From the NCBI GenBank assembly GCA_038320345.1, contig JBBQED010000014.1:1-64000 (forward strand): a stretch of DNA of 64,000 bases, read 5' to 3'. Shown piece by piece: positions 26,352-36,324 of the stretch. This DNA comes from JBBQED01 sp038320345. Its GTDB lineage: Bacteria; Bacteroidota; Bacteroidia; AKYH767-A; OLB10. The translations under genes were made by a program, and so were the position numbers. The notes under the pieces are model-generated. The model was given only the letters and a program-made list of their open reading frames with translations, did no database searches and was not told the origin of the DNA. Each line of letters starts with the position of its first letter. Within the stretch, counting starts at the first letter, position 1.

Positions 26352-27698
26352 TTAAACCAGCTGAGGACTCAGATTATTTAAGCGGTAATAATGGTGATCT
26401 CTTTTAATAGTGGATGGATTTCGTACATATTCTTCGAATTCACTTCTAAAGTGACGAATAGCACTCGCTACTGGCCAGGCTGCGGCATCCCCTAATGGGC
26501 AAATCGTTTTCCCTTCAATCTTCGACTGAATATCCCAAAGCAAATCAACATCATTGATCGTACCATGTCCATCGAGAATCTTGTGTAGAATTTTTTCCAT
26601 CCAACCAGTACCTTCTCTGCAAGGTGAACATTGTCCACAACTTTCATGATGATAAAAACGGGTGAAGGTCCAGAGATTTTTAACAACGCTAGTATCCTCA
26701 TCCATCACAATAAATCCTCCTGAGCCCAACATCGTTCCTGTTGCAAAACCACCTTCTGCTAAAGATTCATAACTCATCAGGCGAGGTTCGCCATTCGCAA
26801 GTTTGAGAATTAATTCGGTAGGTAAAATCGGAACCGAAGATCCTCCGGCAACAACAGCTTTCATTTTTTTATCATTCCGAATTCCTCCGCAATACTCCTC
26901 CGAATAAATAAATTCTTCTACTGGAACTCCAAGTTCAATTTCATAGATGCCCGGCTTTTTAATATGTCCACAGGCAGAAATTAATTTAGTACCTGTACTC
27001 TTCCCTATTCCAATTGCAGCATACGCATCGCCCCCATCTCTAACGATAGGCACTACCGCCATGATACTTTCTACGTTATTCACTACTGTAGGACAACCCC
27101 ATACTCCGCGGATAGCAGGGAAGGGTGGTTTAATTCTTGGATTACCTCTTTTTCCTTCGAGCGATTCAATCAATGCAGTTTCTTCACCACAGATATATGC
27201 TCCACCGCCGCAATGCACATGCAAATCAAAATCCCATCCGCTGCCTAAAATATTTTTACCTAATAATCCCGCTGCGTAGGCTTCATCAATTGCTTTCTGC
27301 AAAATATGATACACATACATTAATTCTCCACGGATATAAATGTAAGAAGTGCGGCAGCCTAATGCAAAACTTCCGATGGTCATTCCTTCAATTAAAAGAT
27401 GAGGAAGTTTTTCCATCATGTACCGATCTTTAAACGTTCCAGGCTCACTCTCATCTGCATTGCAGACAAGGTAACGAGGCACACCTTCCGGCTTCGCAAG
27501 AAAACTCCATTTCATTCCGGTAGGAAATCCGGCACCACCACGACCACGAAGTCCTGATTTTTTTACTTCTTCTACGATAGCTTCGGAAGTCATGCCCAGT
27601 GCTTTCTTCAGCGTTTCATAACCACCTGTATTGCGGTAGCCATCGAGTTGCTGAACTCCAGGTGCATTGATATGTGTAGTTAATAATTTACGTCCCAT
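26352..27698 (-). CDS. nuoF: NADH-quinone oxidoreductase subunit F
   Basis: 448 residues from the ATG at 27698 (MGRKLLTTHIN), which matches the usual family N-terminus. An upstream ATG at 27725 would add nine atypical residues. It is the NADH/FMN-binding subunit of complex I. NADH loop GRGGAGFPTGMKW, FMN-binding segment ADESEPGTFKDR and the N3 4Fe-4S cysteines (SCGQCSPCREG and a later C in TICPLGD) are present. It takes electrons from NADH and passes them to the iron-sulfur chain. It is the last gene of this nuoABCDEF set; nuoG and the membrane arm genes do not follow. Confidence 0.97.
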   Translation of the reverse strand: MGRKLLTTHINAPGVQQLDGYRNTGGYETLKKALGMTSEAIVEEVKKSGLRGRGGAGFPTGMKWSFLAKPEGVPRYLVCNADESEPGTFKDRYMMEKLPHLLIEGMTIGSFALGCRTSYIYIRGELMYVYHILQKAIDEAYAAGLLGKNILGSGWDFDLHVHCGGGAYICGEETALIESLEGKRGNPRIKPPFPAIRGVWGCPTVVNNVESIMAVVPIVRDGGDAYAAIGIGKSTGTKLISACGHIKKPGIYEIELGVPVEEFIYSEEYCGGIRNDKKMKAVVAGGSSVPILPTELILKLANGEPRLMSYESLAEGGFATGTMLGSGGFIVMDEDTSVVKNLWTFTRFYHHESCGQCSPCREGTGWMEKILHKILDGHGTINDVDLLWDIQSKIEGKTICPLGDAAAWPVASAIRHFRSEFEEYVRNPSTIKRDHHYYRLNNLSPQLV

Positions 27699-27740
27699 AC
27701 AAGTACTAAATTTAATCAGCAGCACTGCCGATCAGAATGA

Positions 27741-28277
27741 TTAACGAATTTCTTTTTTTGACCAATGAGCGATATGTTCAGTGGTATTGGCTTTGTAATC
27801 CTGAAGGATATCATCGACTTTTTCAGGAGTTAAAAATTCATGGTAATGCTCACCTACTTGCATCATTGGAGCTGTTCCGCAGGATGCTAAACATTCAACA
27901 GTTTTAAGCGTGAACATTCCATCGCTGGTAGTTTCTCCCGCTTTGATATTTAATTTCTGCTCGATATAATTTACGATATCTTCAGCGCCCATCAACCAAC
28001 AAGGACCCGTACGACAAACTTCAATCACACATTTACCAACCGGCTTCAAATTAAACATCGAATAGAAAGAAGCTACTTCATACACTTCGATGGATTGAAT
28101 TTTCAGGATCGTTGCAACATGATCCATCACAGGAGCGCTCAACCATCCGTTAAACTCCGCCTGTGCAAGATGCAGAACAGGAAGAATAGCCGATTTTTGA
28201 TTGCCTTCAGGATAACGTTTAATGATCCTTTGTATAAGGTTCATCGCTTCTTCGCTGAATTTTATTTCTTCATTCAT
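27741..28277 (-). CDS. nuoE: NADH-quinone oxidoreductase subunit E (2Fe-2S)
   Basis: 178 residues. Thioredoxin-like 24-kDa subunit with the four cysteines of the N1a 2Fe-2S cluster: VCRTGPC (C-x4-C) and ECLASCG (C-x3-C). The N-terminal helical bundle is typical (ILPVLHLAQAEFNGWLS, EVASFYSMF). It works with NuoF in the NADH dehydrogenase module. The gap is 42 bp from nuoD to nuoE and about 42 bp from nuoE to the chosen nuoF start. Confidence 0.97.
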   Translation of the reverse strand: MNEEIKFSEEAMNLIQRIIKRYPEGNQKSAILPVLHLAQAEFNGWLSAPVMDHVATILKIQSIEVYEVASFYSMFNLKPVGKCVIEVCRTGPCWLMGAEDIVNYIEQKLNIKAGETTSDGMFTLKTVECLASCGTAPMMQVGEHYHEFLTPEKVDDILQDYKANTTEHIAHWSKKEIR

Positions 28278-28319
28278 AATTCAATACCTGTTAATCATTA
28301 CACTATAATTTTTTCGCAA

Positions 28320-29525
28320 CTAGGCATCTAGCTCTCCGGCAATTACATTCATCGAACTCATAGTGAGAATAGCATCGCTTAAAAAAGCGCCCTTCACCAT
28401 TTCTTTATAAGCCTGATAATAGATGAAACATGGACGACGGAAATGTAAGCGGTAAGGCTGACGACCTCCATCACTCACTAGGTAAAAACCAAGTTCACCA
28501 TTTCCACCTTCTACACAATGATACACTTCACCGGCAGGAATTTTTGTTTCTCCCATCACTACTTTGAAATGCCAGATGAGACCTTCCATAGAATTATACA
28601 CTTCCTCTTTTGGAGGTAAATAAAATTCTGGAACATTAGCATGGTAAGATGTTTTATCTTCTAGCTTATCAAGTTTATCAATTGCCTGTTGAATAATTTT
28701 TAAACTCTCCCACATCTCCTGATCACGCACCATGAAACGATCATAAGTATCGCCATTAGTACCCACAGGAATAATGAAATCAAAATCTTCATAAGAAGAA
28801 TAAGGATTCATCACACGCACATCGTAATCGACTCCTGCAGCACGAAGATTTGGTCCTGTAAAACCATACGCTAATGCCATCTCACCTGAAATCGGTCCGC
28901 ACTTAATGGTACGATCCATAAAGATGCGATTACGCACTAAGAGATTATCGAACTCACGTAATCCCGCAGGAAACTCCTTCAGAAAATAATGAATTTTCTT
29001 CCACGCTGTTTCACTAAAATCACGTTCGAGTCCACCAATGCGACCGATGTTTGTGGTTAATCTTGCACCGCAGAGTTCTTCAAATATTTCGTAGATAAAT
29101 TCTCTCCACTGAAAAATATAAAGGAAGCCTGTCATCGCTCCACTATCCACGCCAATTACAGAATTACAAATGATATGATCTGCAATCCGTGAAAGTTCCA
29201 TAATGATCACGCGCAGATACTGCACACGCTTTGGAATTTCGATGCCTGCGAGTTTTTCAACCGTCATGTGCCAGCCCATATTATTAATCGGCGAAGAACA
29301 ATAATTCAGTCGGTCAGTAATGGGAGTAATCTGATAATACGGACGTCGTTCTGCAAGTTTTTCGAAAGCACGATGAATATATCCTATTGTGGGTTCAGCT
29401 TCAATGATCAATTCCCCATCCATCTTCAATACATTCTGGAAAATTCCATGTGTAGCAGGATGAGTTGGACCGAGGTTCAGGATAGTATATTCTTTTTCCT
29501 GAATTGCTGTACTCTGTTTTTCCAT
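28320..29525 (-). CDS. nuoD: NADH-quinone oxidoreductase subunit D
   Basis: 401 residues, full length for the separate 49-kDa subunit (not a NuoCD fusion). GPTHPATHGIF near the N-terminus carries the quinone-site histidines. YCSSPINNMGWHMTVEKLAGIE, RIADHI and NIGRIGGLERDF are all in place, and the C-terminus is SMNVIAGELDA. It forms the quinone pocket with NuoB and resembles the NiFe-hydrogenase large subunit without its metal cysteines. In operon with nuoC. Confidence 0.97.
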   Translation of the reverse strand: MEKQSTAIQEKEYTILNLGPTHPATHGIFQNVLKMDGELIIEAEPTIGYIHRAFEKLAERRPYYQITPITDRLNYCSSPINNMGWHMTVEKLAGIEIPKRVQYLRVIIMELSRIADHIICNSVIGVDSGAMTGFLYIFQWREFIYEIFEELCGARLTTNIGRIGGLERDFSETAWKKIHYFLKEFPAGLREFDNLLVRNRIFMDRTIKCGPISGEMALAYGFTGPNLRAAGVDYDVRVMNPYSSYEDFDFIIPVGTNGDTYDRFMVRDQEMWESLKIIQQAIDKLDKLEDKTSYHANVPEFYLPPKEEVYNSMEGLIWHFKVVMGETKIPAGEVYHCVEGGNGELGFYLVSDGGRQPYRLHFRRPCFIYYQAYKEMVKGAFLSDAILTMSSMNVIAGELDA

Positions 29526-29601
29526 GATTTAATTTTATTCGATCAATAGATCAGATAAATGCTGGATATTAATTTTCAATAAATATTAACTCACATCCGG
29601 A

Positions 29602-30108
29602 TTATCGTCCGAACATTTTATCATCCTTATCATAACGGAAAGGATCTTCCAAAGGAAATTCTTTGCGCATAGGTGATCCTACTAGTGAATCCATATTCAG
29701 AATGCGACGCAGATCGGGATGACCTGTAAACCGAAATCCAAAGAAATCAAACGCTTCTCTTTCCATCCAGTTTGCTGCAGGCCATAACGGCGTAAGTGAT
29801 GGAAAAACAGGTTCCGCATCTGCAGTAAATGTTTTCAGACGTATGCGGAAATTCTCTGGCATATTATGCAGCTGATACACCATTCCAAACTGTTCTTTGT
29901 TATCTGGAAAATGCATTCCGCAACAAGTCGTAAGGAAATGACAATTGATCGCTGGATCTTCTTTCAGAAATTTTATCACATTAAAGATTTCTGCTTTGGT
30001 CACCGTAACAGTTAAGAAATCATAGAGCATCTCAGCAGAGAGAATAGCTTCTCCAAATGATGATTTCAGTTGTGCGGTAACAGTATCTGTGCTGATTGGC
30101 ATATTCAA
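29602..30108 (-). CDS. nuoC: NADH-quinone oxidoreductase subunit C
   Basis: 168 residues, the 30-kDa subunit. The family signature is WMEREAFDFFGFRFTGHPDLRRIL, and the C-terminus EDPFRYDKDDK is typical of Bacteroidota NuoC. It is a structural subunit of the peripheral arm beside NuoD. It lies 76 bp before nuoD and 50 bp after nuoB. An internal Met3 could also start it. Confidence 0.95.
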   Translation of the reverse strand: MNMPISTDTVTAQLKSSFGEAILSAEMLYDFLTVTVTKAEIFNVIKFLKEDPAINCHFLTTCCGMHFPDNKEQFGMVYQLHNMPENFRIRLKTFTADAEPVFPSLTPLWPAANWMEREAFDFFGFRFTGHPDLRRILNMDSLVGSPMRKEFPLEDPFRYDKDDKMFGR

Positions 30109-30158
30109 TTTCTGATTAATCTTTCTTCATACCCTCCGAAGAAAATCGGAATGATGAT

Positions 30159-30719
30159 TTATTGCATTCCGTAAGAAGCAAGCATTTCTTTATATTCTGC
30201 AGAGTCTCTTCTGCGTAGAGATTCGTTTTGAATCAACTCCTGAATTTTAAGTACACCATCCAAAATTTGTTCTGGACGCGGCGGACATCCGGGTACATAC
30301 ACATCAACGGGAATGATTCTGTCGATTCCTTGAAGCACGCTGTACGTATCGAAAATTCCACCCGTAGAAGCACATGCACCAACAGCGATAACCCATTTCG
30401 GCTCTGCCATCTGTTCATACACCTGACGCAAAACGGGACCCATTTTTTTTGCAATCGTTCCCATCACCATCAACAAATCCGCTTGTCGAGGGGAGAAACT
30501 TAATCGTTCAGCACCAAAACGACCTAAATCGTAAGTAGATGCCATGGTTGCCATGAATTCAATTCCGCAACATGATGTCGCAAAAGGTAAAGGCCAGATC
30601 GAATTCTTCCGCGCCATCCCTACTGCTTTATCGAGTGAAGTAGCCAGAAAGCCGGGCCCTTCATATCCTTCTAATTTTTCTATTGCTGTTGTCGTCATTT
30701 CTGTTTCTCTGCTATTCAT
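30159..30719 (-). CDS. nuoB: NADH-quinone oxidoreductase subunit B
   Basis: 186 residues from the ATG at 30719, which overlaps the nuoA stop codon as TAATG and so is the natural coupled start; ATGs at 30728 and 30698 are alternatives. It carries the terminal N2 4Fe-4S cluster: tandem cysteines in TSCCGIEF, then GACASTGG and VPGCPPRPEQ. It passes electrons to quinone with NuoD. Confidence 0.97.
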   Translation of the reverse strand: MNSRETEMTTTAIEKLEGYEGPGFLATSLDKAVGMARKNSIWPLPFATSCCGIEFMATMASTYDLGRFGAERLSFSPRQADLLMVMGTIAKKMGPVLRQVYEQMAEPKWVIAVGACASTGGIFDTYSVLQGIDRIIPVDVYVPGCPPRPEQILDGVLKIQELIQNESLRRRDSAEYKEMLASYGMQ

Positions 30720-31096
30720 TATTCCCACTTCAATGCACCTTTCTTGATGATATACACCAATCCCAAAACTAGTAGGCCAAGGAAAACTAACATTTCAATA
30801 AATCCTGTCATTCCCATCTTCAAAAAGTTCACTGCCCATGGGTACATAAAAATCACCTCCACATCAAACAAAACAAACAAGATGGCGATCAGAAAATATT
30901 TAATGGAAAACGGAGCACGGGAATTACCCTGTGATTCGATCCCACATTCGAAAGTTTCAAGCTTCACTTCCGACTTTCTTTTAGGACCCAATAAATGCGT
31001 TGCGAACATTGTAAACATCACGAAACCAATGGCTACTACGAACATCATCGCAATTGGAAGATAATCTACGGGAGTACTGAGGAGGATGGTAAGCAT
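30719..31096 (-). CDS. nuoA: NADH-quinone oxidoreductase subunit A
   Basis: 125 residues with three transmembrane helices (about 10-32, 65-85 and 92-115). The conserved loop KRKSEVKLETFECGIES, including the ETFECG segment, identifies NuoA/ND3. It joins the membrane arm to the quinone site. First gene of the operon, with a -7 element about 47 bp upstream. Confidence 0.97.
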   Translation of the reverse strand: MLTILLSTPVDYLPIAMMFVVAIGFVMFTMFATHLLGPKRKSEVKLETFECGIESQGNSRAPFSIKYFLIAILFVLFDVEVIFMYPWAVNFLKMGMTGFIEMLVFLGLLVLGLVYIIKKGALKWE

Positions 31097-31418
31097 AGGG
31101 GTTAAACAGAATAGATGATCTTTAGTTTTGAATTGTGCACCGCAAAATTACACTTTTTGCAAAGCAGAGAAGGCGAATTTGAGAGATAAATTGACCTGTG
31201 GAACTGGATTTCTATCACTAAATTCTAAAAACAACGATTAGCCTGAAACTTTAGGCTGTAAATCAAATCTGCGGAAACAACTTTTGACACTTAAAAGCTC
31301 GAAGTTTGAAAAGGATAAAGTCTGAAAATTTAATTTAATTAGCTGATATTTAAAGACATACCTCTAGGAAGTAATTTTTTACCATGATCCTGCGTTAACC
31401 TCCTCTAACCTAAACATC
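31097..31418. other. 322-bp divergent intergenic region
   Basis: Holds the nuo promoter at 31143-31150 and a small hairpin at 31240-31257 (AGCCTGA/TTTAGGCT). Nothing else is recognised, and no exact promoter element is seen for the plus-strand lipoprotein gene. Confidence 0.5.
31143..31150 (-). promoter_or_regulatory. -7 promoter element (TAATTTTG) of the nuo operon
   Basis: Exact TAnnTTTG on the minus strand, giving a leader of roughly 40 nt before nuoA. The -33 region is not clear. Confidence 0.55.
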
Positions 31419-32069
31419 ATGAAACATTTTCAAGTCATTAGTCTTGCTTGCACGTTATTCATTGCGAGCTCTTGCAAAAAGGATAAACCCGTTGATCTTA
31501 CCTACCCAGATTATTCAATGTTGAATGTTGGAAATTACTGGGTTTATGAGCGATTTATGGTGGATAGTTTAGGCAACGCAACCTCATTAAATCAATTCGA
31601 TAGTTGCTATATCGAAAAAGATACCCTTCTATCTGGAAATACGTATTTCAAAATGAGGTATCCCGATGATTTTGATCAAAATGTTTATCGTACTAATTTT
31701 TTCCGCGACTCCTCCGGTTATACAATTGATTATTTAGGAAATATTTATTTCTCTGCAACAGATTTCACCTCTACTTTCTACTCTGTTTATAATATTCAGT
31801 TGGGAAATGATACGCTTTATCACTCCACTGCAATGATGACGGATAAAGATGAAGTGATTTCAGTTCCTGCGGGCTCTTTTATTACTTCCAACTTTAAATA
31901 TACTTTTCAAATGTATCCGAATTTCACCACCAATGGAGCAATCAGAAAACGAGATAACCGCTATGGGAAAAATGTTGGTTGTGTAGTTCAAACATTACCT
32001 TTCTTTTTAGGTAATCCGTTTTACACTGAAAAAAGATTGAAGCGGTATTATGTTTTATTACCAGACTAA
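31419..32069 (+). CDS. lipoprotein of unknown function
   Basis: 216 residues with lipobox IASSC (Cys about residue 19) followed by KKDK, the kind of charged start seen in surface-exposed Bacteroidota lipoproteins. The mature part begins with the common YSMLNVGNYWVYERF motif, found in many uncharacterised Bacteroidota lipoproteins, and is mostly beta-strand. No catalytic motif. It stands alone and converges on the TPR kinase gene with a 51-bp gap. Confidence 0.82.
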   Translation: MKHFQVISLACTLFIASSCKKDKPVDLTYPDYSMLNVGNYWVYERFMVDSLGNATSLNQFDSCYIEKDTLLSGNTYFKMRYPDDFDQNVYRTNFFRDSSGYTIDYLGNIYFSATDFTSTFYSVYNIQLGNDTLYHSTAMMTDKDEVISVPAGSFITSNFKYTFQMYPNFTTNGAIRKRDNRYGKNVGCVVQTLPFFLGNPFYTEKRLKRYYVLLPD

Positions 32070-32120
32070 AATATGTACGTTCTATGCTGTACGATTTAGG
32101 AAACTCTTAGTAATCTCCTC

Positions 32121-34346
32121 TCAACTTTTCAACGGTAATGTAAAAGTAAACTCCGTCCATTCGCCAGGTTTAGAATCAACACTCAAGATCCCTCCTTGGT
32201 TTTGAATGATATCGTAGCTGATGCTTAATCCTAATCCAGTGCCTTCGCCTGCATGTCGAGTGGTAAAGAACGGTTCAAAGATTTGTTCGCGGATCTCTTC
32301 GGGAATTCCAGAACCATTATCTCTCACCTTTACTTCTACAAAATTTTTGATGAGTTTAGTTGATAGCATGATCTCTCCATTAGCTCGGCCATTCAATGCA
32401 AAAACAGAATTCGTAATCAGATTAATTAATACTCTGCTGATCTCTTGCTGCACCAATGGTACTTTTGGTAATGTAGGATCCAGTTTCTTTTGTATTTGGA
32501 TGTTAAAATTTTCGCTCCCTGCTTTAGCACTGTAAATAGTAAGTTCCATCGTATCAGAACATAAAGTATTCAAATCGACTAACTGAACTTCATTGAATCC
32601 ATGATGGCTATGCAAGAGCATGCTTTTAACGATTCCCGATGCACGTTTACCATGAGTTTCGATTTTATCTAAGTTCTGTTCTAAATCATGAATCACTTCA
32701 TTGCGTTCGTCTGATGTAGCTGCATTTTTCAGATCACCAATCATATCTTTCGCAATTCCTGAAAAATTATTTACGAAATTTAAAGGGTTTTGAATTTCAT
32801 GTGCAATCCCTGCAGTAAGTTGTCCGAGCGAAGCTAGTTTTTCACTCTGGATTAACTGTCGCTGTGCATGTTTCAAATTTTCCAAAGTAGTAGAAAGTAA
32901 TTCATTGGCTTTCCTCTTTTCATTGAAGCGATAGAATAATCCTAGGGCCAGAATGATCATTAATCCAAGGATGACGAAACTCGTATTCTTGATGACTTTC
33001 TGCTTTTGAATAGAAGCTCGTTGTACGACATCCTTTTTCTCTTGTGTGGCACTTTGCTCTGCTTCTTTCTTCTCATATTCATACTGCAATTGCTGACGTG
33101 TGATTTTGCGATTATTTTCCGCATTATATATCGAATCACTTCCCTGTTTAAAGATTTGCAATTCATCGTAAGCTCGCTTAAAATCTTTGAGTTTATAATA
33201 AATTTTAGCTAAATTTTCATGCGCCTGATTGACATGATAAATGGCTCCTGCTTCGTGTGCAAGTATCAAAGCTTCTTCCTCAAATGTTAATGCTCTTTGA
33301 TAATCTCCCTTTTCAAAATAAGTTTGGCCGATCAATATTTTGGTGTTCGCAATGCCCGACTGATCTCCAATCTCTTGAAAAATACCCAGTGATTTAAGAT
33401 AACTGTTCAATGCTTCATCAGTCTGTTTTGTATATCCCAGTACCGTCCCGATATTACTATGTATCAGTGCAATATCATGACGGGAATCAAGCTTTTCAGC
33501 AATAGCAAGCGCTAACTGATAATTGCGGTTTCCCTCTTGGTAATTTCCGCTTTTAATATTCAAATTTCCGATACTATTATAGGCTTTGAGAATTTGATAC
33601 TCATCATTTTTTTCCTTGAAGATTGCTAATGCAGACAAGTAGTATTGCATCGCTTGCCGATTATCTTCGATATCCGAATAAATATTAGCAATATTAAAAT
33701 AGGACTTCGCTATATCCTCTGTATCTTTAATTGCTTCGTTGATTTTTAATCCTGCAAAATGATTTTTAAGTGCTTCGGGATAATTTCCTTGATTGTAATA
33801 AATATTTCCGATATTATTATAACTACTGCTGATCCCATCTTGATCTCCCAATTTTCTTCGAATGCGAAGCGATTCCGTATGATTCGTCAATGCAAGAATA
33901 TTATTTCCTAATCCTTCATATACTACACCAATATTATTGTAAACACTTGCCATTCCCTTTTCATCTCCATCTTTTTTCCTAGCGTTCAAAGCAAGACTAT
34001 CCATCTTCAATGACTCTTCGTATCTCCCTTGCCGATAGTACATCACACCGGTAAGAGATGCTGCATTGCCGATGTATTTTTCAACTCCTGTTTGTTGTGC
34101 TAACGACAAAGCTTTCTCTGCATAAAAATTGGCTTTGTCAGGATCATTCATAAATTCTCTCGACAATTGCAGCCATGCAGAAACTTTCATGGTATCGGCA
34201 ACGCCTATTGATGCTTGACTTTTGCTTTGTGCAGCATCAAACTTTTTGACGGCATTTAAGATACTGTCAATTTTCTCTGGATGCTGGCTGTACGATATTA
34301 ACGGAAGTACAAAAAAAAGAAACAGCAATCTAAAGTGACTTTTCAT
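32121..34346 (-). CDS. TPR-containing membrane sensor histidine kinase
   Basis: 741 residues. Signal peptide (ends ISYSQ), then about eight tetratricopeptide repeats to about residue 400 (each with patterns like YNNIGNIYYNQGNYPEALKN). A coiled coil rich in Lys/Glu/Gln and one transmembrane helix (about 445-468) follow. The HisKA-like phosphoacceptor is H516 in GIAHEIQNPLNF. The HATPase domain has the N box (LITNSVFAL), DNGSGIP, FEPFFTTR and GTGLGLSIS. The TPRs face the periplasm, so protein or peptide binding there is the likely input. It is an orphan: no response regulator is adjacent on this strand. Confidence 0.92.
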   Translation of the reverse strand: MKSHFRLLFLFFVLPLISYSQHPEKIDSILNAVKKFDAAQSKSQASIGVADTMKVSAWLQLSREFMNDPDKANFYAEKALSLAQQTGVEKYIGNAASLTGVMYYRQGRYEESLKMDSLALNARKKDGDEKGMASVYNNIGVVYEGLGNNILALTNHTESLRIRRKLGDQDGISSSYNNIGNIYYNQGNYPEALKNHFAGLKINEAIKDTEDIAKSYFNIANIYSDIEDNRQAMQYYLSALAIFKEKNDEYQILKAYNSIGNLNIKSGNYQEGNRNYQLALAIAEKLDSRHDIALIHSNIGTVLGYTKQTDEALNSYLKSLGIFQEIGDQSGIANTKILIGQTYFEKGDYQRALTFEEEALILAHEAGAIYHVNQAHENLAKIYYKLKDFKRAYDELQIFKQGSDSIYNAENNRKITRQQLQYEYEKKEAEQSATQEKKDVVQRASIQKQKVIKNTSFVILGLMIILALGLFYRFNEKRKANELLSTTLENLKHAQRQLIQSEKLASLGQLTAGIAHEIQNPLNFVNNFSGIAKDMIGDLKNAATSDERNEVIHDLEQNLDKIETHGKRASGIVKSMLLHSHHGFNEVQLVDLNTLCSDTMELTIYSAKAGSENFNIQIQKKLDPTLPKVPLVQQEISRVLINLITNSVFALNGRANGEIMLSTKLIKNFVEVKVRDNGSGIPEEIREQIFEPFFTTRHAGEGTGLGLSISYDIIQNQGGILSVDSKPGEWTEFTFTLPLKS

Positions 34347-34839
34347 AGAAGGGACCGGATGGAATTACTGTTTCAAAATTAGAACAATAAGAGCGACAAA
34401 CAATCATCTGGTTTCCTGAATTCCTTTTATCCGTCGCAAACAGGTTGAGATGCTTAAGCTATTGGGAAAACTAGGGGCTAAAATCTGGCTCACTTTAGAA
34501 CCGACGCTCAAGGCGCTCTAGAAATACGAAACTTTCAATCTCGCATCTATTTAAGAACACGTTTAAGATCCACTCAATAAGCTAAAAATAATATTTTTAC
34601 ACGACAATTTTAATAGCAAACTGCAAGTATCTCACTGACGAGCAACAAAATAGCAAAATGTCTGGGTTTGATCAGTTTACAACAGCAGAAATCCTTAAAA
34701 AACCAGAGATCGGTATCAAACGGAGCCTTCTGTAGATTAACGTATCTTCAAAGCCAAATAACCTACCTGCATAGAGAGTAGTTGTAATTTCCTTAACCTC
34801 CTTAAAACAATTTCTACATCTTTTTGTTTTCGTATCGTT
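34347..34839. other. 493-bp divergent intergenic region before the crt operon
   Basis: Holds the kinase promoter at 34374-34403 and must also contain the crt promoter. I find no exact TAnnTTTG on the plus strand, which would fit a promoter needing special control. No gene, tRNA or strong hairpin is seen. Confidence 0.5.
34374..34403 (-). promoter_or_regulatory. promoter of the TPR kinase (-33 TTG, -7 TAATTTTG)
   Basis: On the minus strand, TTG at 34403-34401 is followed by a 19-bp spacer and the exact -7 element TAATTTTG at 34381-34374, 27 bp before the start codon. Confidence 0.7.
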
Positions 34840-36324
34840 ATGCCGCAAAAAAAAGTACTTATAATTGGAACTGGCCTTGGTGGACTAGCTACTGCTTTAC
34901 GTCTTACTTCCAAAGGGTACGCCGTAGAAATGGTAGAGAAATACCATCAACCGGGAGGTCGCTTGAACCTATTTGAAAAAGATGGGTTTTCATTCGATAT
35001 GGGGCCTTCCTTTTTCAGTATGAGTTACGAGTTTAAAGAGCTTTTCGACTATTGTAATGTAGAAAATCCATTGGATATCAGGGAATTAAATCCTTTGTAT
35101 GCAGTATATTTTGAAGGTAGAACTAACCCTTTTCTGATTTATAAGGATCTCATAAAACTGGCTAAGGAATTTGAAGGCATCGAAGAAAATCTAGTTGAAA
35201 AAACAGAGAAGTATCTCGCAGCAACCGGTAAACTCTTTCATGATACGGAGCAGATTGTGATTCGCAAGAATTTCAATTCCAAGCTAGATTACTTGCTGCA
35301 ACTCACCAAAGTTCCATTGAAACATAGTCCGAAGATGTTCCGGTCGATGTGGACAGAACTGGAAAGAAACTTTGATTCTCAGGAAGTGAAAGTTATCTTC
35401 TCCTTAGTTTCATTTTTCTTGGGTTCTACTCCTTTCCAAACACCAGCCGTTTACGGGTTGCTCAATTATACCGAACTCAAACATGATGGTTATTGGAATG
35501 TGCAAGGTGGAATGTATAAAATCACCGAGTCGATTGTATCCTTGCTGAAAAACAGAGGGGTGAAATTCCATTTCAATACTGAAATCTTTCAACTAGAAGA
35601 AACAGATCAGAAGATAACGGCTGCTCTTACCGAAGATGGTCGTCGTTTTAATGCAGACCATATTGTTTGTAATGCGGATGCTGCTTCTTTCAGAGGTAAA
35701 GTTTTACATCGCAAAAAATATACAGAAGAAAAATTGGATGCGATGGAGTGGACATTGGCACCCTTCACGATCTACCTTGGTGTGAAAGGAAAGCTCGATA
35801 AACTTTATCATCATAATTATTTCCTTGGAAGTAATTTTAAGGAATACGCAGATACGATTTTCAAAACTGGTATTAGTCCGAAGAAGCCTTACTACTATGT
35901 AAATGTTCGTTCCCGTTCCAATGATAATAGTGCTCCGGAAGGTTGTGAAAGTTTATTTATTTTGTGTCCGGTTCCTGATCTTCGTTACAAATCTGATTGG
36001 TCTGATTCAGAGGAACTCGCCGATAATATCATTGCGGATATGTCGGAAAGAATAGGTTATGATTTAAAAGAAAATACATTAACACGAACAATATTAAATC
36101 CTGTCGACTGGCAAGATAAATTTAATTTATATAGAGGAAGCGGATTAGGATTAGCGCACGGTCTCAATCAAATTGGAGGGTTTCGTCCTTCCAACAAAGA
36201 CGAAAAATTAAGTAATTTGTATTATGTTGGAGCGAGTACAGTTCCCGGTACAGGATTACCAATTGTAGTTATCAGTTCACGATTAGTAACAGAACGTATT
36301 TTAAAAGATGATGGAGCAATATAA
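34840..36324 (+). CDS. crtI: phytoene desaturase
   Basis: 494 residues. FAD-binding dinucleotide fold at the N-terminus (VLIIGTGLGGLATALRL, then GGRLN). Family landmarks are MGPSFFSM, NVQGGMYKI and the C-terminal bacterial phytoene dehydrogenase signature LYYVGASTVPGTGLPIVV. It desaturates phytoene stepwise to lycopene at the membrane, using FAD. It overlaps crtB by 17 bp, so translation is coupled. Confidence 0.95.
   Translation: MPQKKVLIIGTGLGGLATALRLTSKGYAVEMVEKYHQPGGRLNLFEKDGFSFDMGPSFFSMSYEFKELFDYCNVENPLDIRELNPLYAVYFEGRTNPFLIYKDLIKLAKEFEGIEENLVEKTEKYLAATGKLFHDTEQIVIRKNFNSKLDYLLQLTKVPLKHSPKMFRSMWTELERNFDSQEVKVIFSLVSFFLGSTPFQTPAVYGLLNYTELKHDGYWNVQGGMYKITESIVSLLKNRGVKFHFNTEIFQLEETDQKITAALTEDGRRFNADHIVCNADAASFRGKVLHRKKYTEEKLDAMEWTLAPFTIYLGVKGKLDKLYHHNYFLGSNFKEYADTIFKTGISPKKPYYYVNVRSRSNDNSAPEGCESLFILCPVPDLRYKSDWSDSEELADNIIADMSERIGYDLKENTLTRTILNPVDWQDKFNLYRGSGLGLAHGLNQIGGFRPSNKDEKLSNLYYVGASTVPGTGLPIVVISSRLVTERILKDDGAI

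Noticed and set aside
26947..27279. 110-residue frame opposite nuoF
   Set aside because: Antisense shadow of a highly conserved coding sequence; no promoter or domain.
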